The notes beneath the pieces are model-generated. The model saw only the letters and a list, made by a program, of their open reading frames with translations. It made no database searches and was not told the DNA's origin. Made by a program: the position numbers and the translations under genes. A stretch of 64,000 bases of DNA from an uncultured Atopobium sp. (GTDB lineage: Bacteria; Actinomycetota; Coriobacteriia; Coriobacteriales; Atopobiaceae), in NCBI GenBank assembly GCA_938036925.1, contig CALHVU010000021.1, positions 1 to 64,000 on the forward strand, written 5' to 3'. This document shows, piece after piece, positions 57,771 to 64,000 of this stretch (within the stretch, counting starts at the first letter, position 1; each line of letters starts with the position of its first letter).

Positions 57771-59327
57771 ATGGACAGCGCACATAACACTGTTGAATTG
57801 AACGCAGCGCTTTCAAATCCCCGCGATGATATCGCTAAACTTGATGAACTTGAGAAGAAGCTCTTTGCCTTCAACTACGCAGCTAATGAGATTGGCTCTT
57901 TTGGACCATGTATCGATCCAAAAAAGGCTGCTGAAGAGCGCGGAGAAGCCCTGGCAATCCTTGGTGAACAGGTCCAGGAAACCCTCTGTGATCCTGCTGT
58001 TGGCGCACTGCTTGATAGACTTCACGAGAATCGCGCTCTACTTGATGAGACTCATCGCGCACAAGTTAAAATTCTTCGTCGCGATAGAAGCCAGCTGGTA
58101 GATGTACCTGTTGAGCTTCAGAGCAACTTTGTTCGTCTTACCACAGAGGCTAACGAGGTCTGGGAGCAGGCAAAGAACAGCGATGACTGGTCACTCTTTG
58201 CTCCAAAGCTGGATAACTTAATTGAGCTTCGCAAAGAGATGTGCCAGGCACGCGATGCTTCCAAAGACCCATATGATCTCTTACTCAGCGATTTTGAGCA
58301 CGGCACCAACAGAGAGTTCTATAACACCTTCTTCAATAACGTTAAAGAGGTTGTTGTTCCTCTGGTTGCTGATTGCATGGCTTCTAAGCGCCAACCAAGC
58401 ACCAAACCTCTTGAGGGTAAGTTTGACGTTAACCGTCAGTGGGATCTTGCAAAAGACCTGGTAAAGATCCAGGGTCTTGACGAGGACGCTTATTGGCTTG
58501 GTAAAACTGAGCACCCTTACACCGGTGGCCCTGGTATCGGCTTTGTTATGGTTGCCAGCCATGCTTACGAGAATAACGTTCTCTCCAACGTTTATTCCAT
58601 GCTGCATGAGAACGGTCACGCCCTCTACGAACAGGGCATTAACTGGGAGTACCGCTTTACCTCTCTGAGCACCGGCACTTCTATGGGTATGCACGAGTCC
58701 CAGTCTAGGTTCTTTGAGAACTACGTTGGCCTTTCTGAGGCTTTTGCTGAGCCTCTTATTCAGCTTATGCGCAAGCATTTCCCTGGCCAGCTGAATCGTG
58801 TCACTGCCTTCCAGCTCTTCTCGGCAGCTAATAAGGTACAGCCAAGTCTCATCCGCACTGAGGCGGACGAGCTCACCTATCCTCTGCACATCCTCATCCG
58901 TTACGAAATGGAGCAGGCACTTTTGTCTGGCGAGATTACTGCAAAGGACGTTCCAGCTCTTTGGGCCGAGAAGTACAAGCAGTACCTGGGCGTTACGGTT
59001 CCAAATAACACTGAAGGTGCTCTTCAGGATGTTCACTGGTCATGGGGTGAGTTTGGCTACTTCCCAACTTATGCACTTGGTAGCGCTTATGGTGCACAGT
59101 ACAAGCACGCCATGATTGCTGAGGGTATGGACTTTGACGCCGTCTGCGCATCTGGAGATCTTGCTCCTATTAGGGAGTGGCTGGGCAGCCGTATTTGGAC
59201 CTGGGGTCGTGCAAAAGATTCCAAGGAGCTCATCATGGGTGCATGCGGTGAGCCTTTTGACGTCCACTACTACACCAAGTATCTGACCGGCAAATACTCT
59301 CGCATCTATGGATTAACCAGCGCATAA
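57771..59327 (+). CDS. M32 family zinc carboxypeptidase
   Basis: 518 aa, normal family length, all-helical. The zinc motif is MLHENGHALYEQG (HExxH, ~residue 282), followed by MGMHESQSRFFENYVGLS (third ligand Glu) and IRTEADELTYPLHILIRYE, all M32 hallmarks. Removes C-terminal residues from peptides in the cytosol. GAGAGGA precedes the ATG. mscL follows 60 bases later on the same strand. Confidence 0.93.
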   Translation: MDSAHNTVELNAALSNPRDDIAKLDELEKKLFAFNYAANEIGSFGPCIDPKKAAEERGEALAILGEQVQETLCDPAVGALLDRLHENRALLDETHRAQVKILRRDRSQLVDVPVELQSNFVRLTTEANEVWEQAKNSDDWSLFAPKLDNLIELRKEMCQARDASKDPYDLLLSDFEHGTNREFYNTFFNNVKEVVVPLVADCMASKRQPSTKPLEGKFDVNRQWDLAKDLVKIQGLDEDAYWLGKTEHPYTGGPGIGFVMVASHAYENNVLSNVYSMLHENGHALYEQGINWEYRFTSLSTGTSMGMHESQSRFFENYVGLSEAFAEPLIQLMRKHFPGQLNRVTAFQLFSAANKVQPSLIRTEADELTYPLHILIRYEMEQALLSGEITAKDVPALWAEKYKQYLGVTVPNNTEGALQDVHWSWGEFGYFPTYALGSAYGAQYKHAMIAEGMDFDAVCASGDLAPIREWLGSRIWTWGRAKDSKELIMGACGEPFDVHYYTKYLTGKYSRIYGLTSA

Positions 59328-59388
59328 GCACACGCCGTAGACGCGAGTAGAAATATCTGTCCTCTACCAATTAAACGAAAGGGATGAA

Positions 59389-59838
59389 ATGAAAAAGTTT
59401 ATCGAGGAGTTTAAAGAGTTTATCCAGCAGGGCAATGTTATGGACATGGCTATTGGTATCATCATTGGCGGCGCATTTACCGCTATTGTTACCTCCCTTG
59501 TCAATGACATCATCAACCCATTTATTAAGCTGATCTCTGGTGGCGGTACCGAGGTTTCTGGTCTTTCTATTCCAGTTCCTGGCACCCAGAACGGCATTGA
59601 CTTTGGTGCATTCATCAGCGCAATCATCAACTTCCTGATCATTGCATTCATTGTCTTCTGCATGGTTAAGGCCCTCAATAAGTTCATGAAGGCTTCCAAG
59701 CTTAAGAAGGACGAAGAAGAAGCTGGTGAAGAGGTTGCAGCTCCACACTGCCCACACTGCCTTGAAGAGGTTAAAGAAGGCGCAACTCGCTGCCCACACT
59801 GCACTGGTGAGATTGAGGGTGGCGCACACGCTGCGTAA
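59389..59838 (+). CDS. mscL: Large-conductance mechanosensitive channel with zinc-ribbon tail
   Basis: 149 aa. The first ~105 residues are MscL: an amphipathic N-terminus (KKFIEEFKEFIQQGNVMDMA), pore helix VMDMAIGIIIGGAFTAIV and a second helix FLIIAFIVFCMVKAL. The C-terminus adds a Cys-rich ribbon with two CPHC motifs (HCPHCLEEVKEGATRCPHC). Such ribbons occur in some Gram-positive MscL proteins. It opens under membrane tension to release solutes in osmotic downshock. An AAAGGG site lies before the ATG. Confidence 0.93.
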   Translation: MKKFIEEFKEFIQQGNVMDMAIGIIIGGAFTAIVTSLVNDIINPFIKLISGGGTEVSGLSIPVPGTQNGIDFGAFISAIINFLIIAFIVFCMVKALNKFMKASKLKKDEEEAGEEVAAPHCPHCLEEVKEGATRCPHCTGEIEGGAHAA

Positions 59839-59891
59839 CATCAGCATTCTGCTGAAAAGCACGCTTTTTACACGCGCAAAAGGTTAGCAAG

Positions 59892-59925
59892 AAAAAAGCA
59901 GGCATATCATATGCCTGCTTTTTTG
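59892..59925. terminator. Bidirectional terminator after mscL
   Basis: GCAGGCATAT/ATATGCCTGC stem with flanking A- and T-runs serves mscL on the plus strand and the convergent lipoprotein gene on the minus strand. Confidence 0.85.
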
Positions 59926-59953
59926 TTACTAAAAGAAACCAGAAAAGGCTGGG

Positions 59954-61141
59954 TTATTTCTTACCTGAGCCGCCCTTGCCGCCGCCACCATTTCCAGATG
60001 AGCTGCCGCCATTTCCTGAAGAGCTACCGCCATTACCAGAACCAGAAGAAGTAGGAGTTACTAGCTTATAGCCACCCTTACCATCTGGCTGCCAAGGGAA
60101 CTCTGCCTTTGGTGGATACTCATATTTAGCCCAATCATCCTCACGGTGATTAAGGAGGGCAAACTTAAGAGTAAATCCAGGAGCATCAATACTGAGAAGC
60201 TTTTTATTTTCCGCAGTAGTGTATAGAACAGACTTAGATATCTGTTCAGTTTCTGAAAAGCCCTGAGCAAGAATGGGGAAAGAAAGTCCATCTGCCGAAG
60301 GCTCTTCTGCAACAATCTGAATAGGAGAAACGTTACCGTCTGGATAGAACAGTGCGGCGTTACCATCCTTATGAGCAGAGAAGGTATACGCTCCGCCAGA
60401 ACCCTTATTCATAGACTCAATCTGATCACTGGTCAAATCTTCTTTAGAACCATCTGCATAGTGCAAGCCAAAGAGATAATACGTACCAGGAATGGTGGCA
60501 GCAAAATTGACTACCTGTCCTTCAATATAAGCTATCTGTGAAGTATCGTCTGGATTGTCAGAAAGTTTTTTGAAATTAAATGTAATTTCGCTCTTGGCAT
60601 CACTGTACTTCAGATAGTTGTTGTCGTCCTTATCAAAAAGCATTGGCACACTATCGCCATCATCATACGTACATTGAATGGCAATAGTTCCTTTTGCTTC
60701 CCACTTACCATCATTCTTCACACCTTTAAAATTATGCATGAAGAAAGTGCCGTCTTCTTTGAATGAATAGTAAAGAACGGTTCCATCGTTATAGCCCTGA
60801 TTAAGCATGCCACCATGGTCAAAGGTTTTGCCTTCCTTTGATCCACCTTTAGTTCCAACGCCATTGTCAACACACCAGACGCCAGTAATAATCTTAGAAA
60901 AATCTCCGGTTAGCGTTGGATGGTCTGGAATCTCTTCAAGCTTCACAAAATCTGACTGAGAAGGTGCATCACCAGTACCGCCTTGACCGCCATTCTGAGG
61001 ATCTTGACCAGTTCCACCAAGAATAGAATCAGGGTTTAAGATTGCCTGCATCACGTCACTATTACAAGCAGCAAGCGTACTGGCAGCACCGCCTGCAGCC
61101 AATCCAGCAAAAGCGCGACGAGTAATCATCTCTTTATTCAT
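59954..61141 (-). CDS. Predicted lipoprotein with Tat-like signal, unknown function
   Basis: 395 aa. The N-terminus has twin Arg (TRRAFAG) and a lipobox LAAC with Cys26, so it is probably exported and lipid-anchored. A Gly/Gln/Asp-rich linker (~30-60) leads into a beta-rich domain (~65-350) containing what look like lipocalin-like "DGTFFMHNFKG" strands. The tail is Gly/Ser-rich repeats (SSSGNGG units) ending in GKGGSGKK. No known family is recognised. GGAGG precedes the ATG. It is monocistronic. Confidence 0.8.
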   Translation of the reverse strand: MNKEMITRRAFAGLAAGGAASTLAACNSDVMQAILNPDSILGGTGQDPQNGGQGGTGDAPSQSDFVKLEEIPDHPTLTGDFSKIITGVWCVDNGVGTKGGSKEGKTFDHGGMLNQGYNDGTVLYYSFKEDGTFFMHNFKGVKNDGKWEAKGTIAIQCTYDDGDSVPMLFDKDDNNYLKYSDAKSEITFNFKKLSDNPDDTSQIAYIEGQVVNFAATIPGTYYLFGLHYADGSKEDLTSDQIESMNKGSGGAYTFSAHKDGNAALFYPDGNVSPIQIVAEEPSADGLSFPILAQGFSETEQISKSVLYTTAENKKLLSIDAPGFTLKFALLNHREDDWAKYEYPPKAEFPWQPDGKGGYKLVTPTSSGSGNGGSSSGNGGSSSGNGGGGKGGSGKK

Positions 61142-61240
61142 ACGTTCCTCCTATAAACGTATAAAAGGCTCAACTTTTTATATTCTACTTGAAACGAGTC
61201 AAATGTTACACATTAAGCTGCATTCGACTTATGTATCATC

Positions 61241-62239
61241 CTACTTTGTATGAGGAAGATGAGAGGTAATCAATGTCATAGTGCCCGTAAAGCGCAGGCT
61301 ACCAGAAGATGCAGGTGCAATAAAATGCGAACCCTTGCAAATCCTATGCTCTTCTCCGTTGCCGCCGTCAGCGCAAACCATACCTTCTCCCTCAATGACA
61401 CTTACGCACATAAACGGCCATGGCTGAGCAATAGTTTTTGCCTCATGAATCTCGTATTTTTCTACCGAGAAGTACTTGCAGCTCATAAGTTCAGTTTTAC
61501 CGTCAATTTCTGGAGCAGTAATTTCTCCAGATGTTGGAGCTTCCTGTGCGTAATCGATAACCTCAAGACTCTGTGCTAAATGCAAGTCACGAGGCTTGCC
61601 ATCGTCTCCCAAACGATCATAGTCATACACACGGTATGTAATATCTGAGCTCTGCTGCGTTTCAAGAATAAGCGTGCCCGTTCTAATGGCGTGAACGGTT
61701 CCAGGATCAATCCTAAAGAAATCTCCAGCCTTGATAGGAACATAATTGAGCAGTTCAGTCCACTTTCCCTGCTCAACCATGGCTGCAAACTCTTCTTTTG
61801 AGGAGGCATTTTGTCCTACAACAATATCGCCATTCTCTTTTGCATCAAGAATATACCAGCACTCAGACTTTCCCAGAGAGCCATTCTCGTGTTCTGCTGC
61901 GTACGTGTCATCTGGATGAACCTGAACAGAGAGGTCATCTTTTGCATCAAGAATTTTAATGAGAAGTGGGAAACGGTCTCCCTCTGCATTACCAAAAAGC
62001 TCTCGATGAGAAACCCATAGCTCGGAAAGAGTGTTTCCTTCAAAGGCACCAGAGGCAACTTCACAGTCTCCGTTAGGATGTGCGCTGATTGCCCAGCACT
62101 CTCCTACTGCACCTTCAGGAATGTCATAGCCATACTCTTCAGCAAGCCTTCTGCCGCCCCAAATCTTATTGTGAAAAAGGGGCTTTAAAAAGATAAGATC
62201 ATTATATGACCTGTCCATATTCTTACCTGAATCTAGCAT
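61241..62239 (-). CDS. manA: Mannose-6-phosphate isomerase, class I
   Basis: 332 aa cupin-fold zinc enzyme interconverting mannose-6-P and fructose-6-P. Zinc ligands are in SVQVHPDDTYAAEHE, KSECWYILDA and PGTVHAI. N-terminal LKPLFHNKIWGGRRLAEEYG is typical. AAGGAG precedes the ATG. It could feed mannose from diet or host glycans into glycolysis, or supply GDP-mannose. Confidence 0.92.
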   Translation of the reverse strand: MLDSGKNMDRSYNDLIFLKPLFHNKIWGGRRLAEEYGYDIPEGAVGECWAISAHPNGDCEVASGAFEGNTLSELWVSHRELFGNAEGDRFPLLIKILDAKDDLSVQVHPDDTYAAEHENGSLGKSECWYILDAKENGDIVVGQNASSKEEFAAMVEQGKWTELLNYVPIKAGDFFRIDPGTVHAIRTGTLILETQQSSDITYRVYDYDRLGDDGKPRDLHLAQSLEVIDYAQEAPTSGEITAPEIDGKTELMSCKYFSVEKYEIHEAKTIAQPWPFMCVSVIEGEGMVCADGGNGEEHRICKGSHFIAPASSGSLRFTGTMTLITSHLPHTK

Positions 62240-62359
62240 CGTAGCTCCTTATATGCAGTGCATACATGCTTTTCTAATAGCTAACAACTCTATAGTCTAA
62301 CGGATTCTAATAGCTTAACACTGACTCATTTACCTGCTTTTGACAGGGTTTCTCGCTAA

Positions 62360-62391
62360 CAAAAAAGGCTCAGCCAAAAAGCTGAGCCTTT
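62360..62391 (-). terminator. Terminator after the Gln-rich lipoprotein gene
   Basis: AAAGGCTCAGC/GCTGAGCCTTT stem with a 6-base loop and TTTTTTG following on the minus strand. Confidence 0.85.
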
Positions 62392-62414
62392 GCAGTCAAT
62401 GAACTAAATAAAAC

Positions 62415-63035
62415 TTAGAACATAACGCTGAAGGAATCCATGCTGTAGTCGGAACCATAAAGAGCAAGGATGGTACCACGAACGGTTGCGGATGGATCCA
62501 TCTTTACACCTGGATCAAAGTATGCAAAGCCCTTGGTAGTAGTGTTAGGAGCGGCGTTAACAAACAGGTTCAGCTCATCCTTGCCAACAGCGGTGTCAGT
62601 GGACTGAATGAAGATGTTGGTATCGGTCTTGTTGACAACCTCAACCAGATAGCCGTTGGAGTTCTCAAAGTCAACACCAATGCCGGTAACGGTAACGGTA
62701 ATCTTATCGGTGTCGATAAGAACCTCGGTCTTATCGCCAGTCTTCTTAACATCATCAACGTACTTCTGAACGTTGGTAATCTGCTCTGAAGTGTTGTGCT
62801 TTTCCATCAGAGAATCATAGAGGTCTTTGGCATCAGAATCACCAGGACGGGTATCTGATGGCTTAGTTGCAGTATTTGCATCAGGTGCAGCCTGCTGCTG
62901 TTGCTGCTGCTGTTGCTGCTGACCACCGCCAGTAGTGGTTCCTGGATCAGCAAGATTTGGAATAAGATTGCAGCCAGCAAGTGCAAGAACGGCAGAAGCG
63001 GATGCTGCTACGAGGCCGAGCTTATTAAACTTCAT
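62415..63035 (-). CDS. Predicted lipoprotein with poly-Gln linker
   Basis: 206 aa. Signal peptide with lipobox LAGC (Cys22), then a Thr/Gly linker with ten consecutive Gln residues encoded by a CTG/TTG run near 62892-62920, open to length change by slippage. Residues ~100-206 form a small beta domain (KITVTVTGIGVDFENSNGY; VVNKTDTNIFIQ) resembling immunoglobulin-like or telokin-like lipoprotein domains. Function unknown; surface or binding role inferred. AAAGGAG precedes the ATG. Confidence 0.82.
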   Translation of the reverse strand: MKFNKLGLVAASASAVLALAGCNLIPNLADPGTTTGGGQQQQQQQQQQAAPDANTATKPSDTRPGDSDAKDLYDSLMEKHNTSEQITNVQKYVDDVKKTGDKTEVLIDTDKITVTVTGIGVDFENSNGYLVEVVNKTDTNIFIQSTDTAVGKDELNLFVNAAPNTTTKGFAYFDPGVKMDPSATVRGTILALYGSDYSMDSFSVMF

Positions 63036-63120
63036 AAAGGTCTCCTTTGGGTGATTTATACCTTGTAAGAGGATAACGGAAATAAGTAGATATTGTCAAT
63101 TTTTATGCACAGATGAGCAT

Positions 63121-63741
63121 CTAATGTTCTTCAACTAAGGCTTTAATGCCACCTTGCGTAAACATTACTGCTGAATTTATGTGACCGTCAGCCTCTTCAC
63201 GAGTCTCATCATTTTTAAGAATATTGACAATGGTGGTCATTTCAGTTTGAGCAAGCCAGGTAATAATAAACTCATCATAGGGTTTAACCTGTGCAACGTT
63301 AGGATAAAGAATGGCTCTGATGGTTGCAGAGATAACCTCAGTCAACTCTTCAAAGAAATGAACGACGTGTGGATTTTCTCGGTTATTCACAAGAATCTGC
63401 ACTACGTACCTATTTCCGTATAGAAGATCTAAGAATTTCTCGAGCGTTTCTGCATTGCCCAAAGGAGTGTCTTCAAGGTTTCTTTCTCCGGAAACCAGCA
63501 GATGATCTTTGTAATCCTCGAGAATCTGAATTGCGCCTTCAGTGACAGGGGTCAAAACATTCTTAAAGAGGTCCTCTTTGTTATCAAAGAAGAAATAAAG
63601 AGCGCCCGTGGTAACACCTGCGTGTGTACAAATCTGTCTCAGTGAAGCTTTATCGTATCCCCGTAAAGCAAACTCTTGCTCTGCGGATTTAAGAAGCCTG
63701 TGACGTGTGTCACAACTTTCTGTTTGTGGTCGCCTCGACAT
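63121..63741 (-). CDS. TetR/AcrR family transcriptional regulator
   Basis: 206 aa. N-terminal TetR helix-turn-helix (RLLKSAEQEFALRGYDKASL; ICTHAGVTTGALYFFFDNKE) with a helical ligand domain. The downstream neighbour is the lipoprotein gene on the same strand; the target is not evident. AAAGGAG precedes the ATG. Confidence 0.9.
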   Translation of the reverse strand: MSRRPQTESCDTRHRLLKSAEQEFALRGYDKASLRQICTHAGVTTGALYFFFDNKEDLFKNVLTPVTEGAIQILEDYKDHLLVSGERNLEDTPLGNAETLEKFLDLLYGNRYVVQILVNNRENPHVVHFFEELTEVISATIRAILYPNVAQVKPYDEFIITWLAQTEMTTIVNILKNDETREEADGHINSAVMFTQGGIKALVEEH

Positions 63742-63942
63742 TGCTGCCGCTCCTTTATAAATGTTTTAAATCCCCTTGTAATAAGGAGATTCCCCCAAAT
63801 CAATACTACCTTGTTTTAAGGGGAACATATAACAGAAAGTTAACTAATTATGCAGAAATCTATAAGCGCTACATAACAACTTTTGTGATATTTACTTAAT
63901 TCTTTGATATTGATTAGACGAGAAACACGTCAGAGACATAAT

Positions 63943-63976
63943 AAAACCCTGCTATGTTACATAACAGGGTTTTAAG
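63943..63976. terminator. Bidirectional hairpin near the window end
   Basis: AAAACCCTG and CAGGGTTTT enclose TATGTTACATA, which is itself self-complementary. It probably ends a gene lying beyond the window. Confidence 0.65.
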
Positions 63977-64000
63977 ACATACCGTTAACCCAAATTATCC

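Noticed and set aside
59389..59838. Novel fusion of MscL with a zinc ribbon
   Set aside because: Similar Cys-rich tails are known in other Gram-positive MscL proteins, so it is noted only in the gene entry.

Overview
The window reads as a chromosomal segment of a host-associated, fermentative actinobacterium of the class Coriobacteriia, most like Atopobium/Lancefieldella or Olsenella. This is my recognition of the protein set and style (mid-range GC, strong AAGGAGG ribosome sites, PTS-driven sugar use, split transketolase, long single-chain PurL, PPi-type phosphofructokinase, ECF riboflavin uptake). No rRNA or other taxonomic marker is present. I count about 48 credible protein genes and one tRNA, with no phage, IS element or CRISPR array.

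Layout. 1-12600: an internally duplicated membrane protein, a MATE exporter, MetY, a histidine phosphatase-CHAD fusion, AsnS, PyrE, a LysR regulator, the GTPase EngB, a HelD-like helicase and a cupin. 12601-24704: enolase, a PPi-type phosphofructokinase, MurB, an FMN riboswitch controlling a complete ECF riboflavin transporter (RibU, fused double ATPase, EcfT), and PurL. 24705-35511: GalE, a prenyl diphosphate synthase, a peptidoglycan-binding protein, tRNA-Gln, GlmU, Prs, Pcp, Pth and an NfnAB-like flavoprotein pair. 36229-39573: a small island (ABC transporter, tiny hydrophobic peptide ORF, Rgg-like regulator) lying between two copies of the transketolase 3' end. 39378-49903: a ten-gene L-ascorbate PTS/pentose phosphate operon with a divergent DeoR-type regulator. 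50482-64000: YebC, a fructose PTS pair, an aminotransferase/Ddl-like/ROK kinase operon, an M32 carboxypeptidase, MscL, two lipoproteins, ManA and a TetR regulator.

The most unusual content is non-coding. First, the 8-mer GGCGAGAA (reverse TTCTCGCC) occurs about 56 times by hand count on both strands, against about 2 expected by chance, with a preferred T before it and C four bases after it. It behaves like a DNA-uptake sequence: it is unstranded, found in genes and between them, paired head-to-head in a terminator, and built into apparent protein insertions. Second, a ~0.5 kb composite intergenic element is present three times (24711-25242, 30985-31479, 35661-36140). Each copy has a hairpin followed by two arrays, and each array has three ~31-bp direct units closed by one inverted unit. 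Third, a 23-bp motif containing AGATTATCCGAC recurs five times. Several tandem minisatellites lie in spacers.

The genes suggest a cell that imports ascorbate, fructose, riboflavin and probably peptides. Ascorbate carbon is routed through L-ribulose-5-P epimerases into xylulose-5-P, where the co-operonic transaldolase and split transketolase take over. No UlaD decarboxylase is in this operon.
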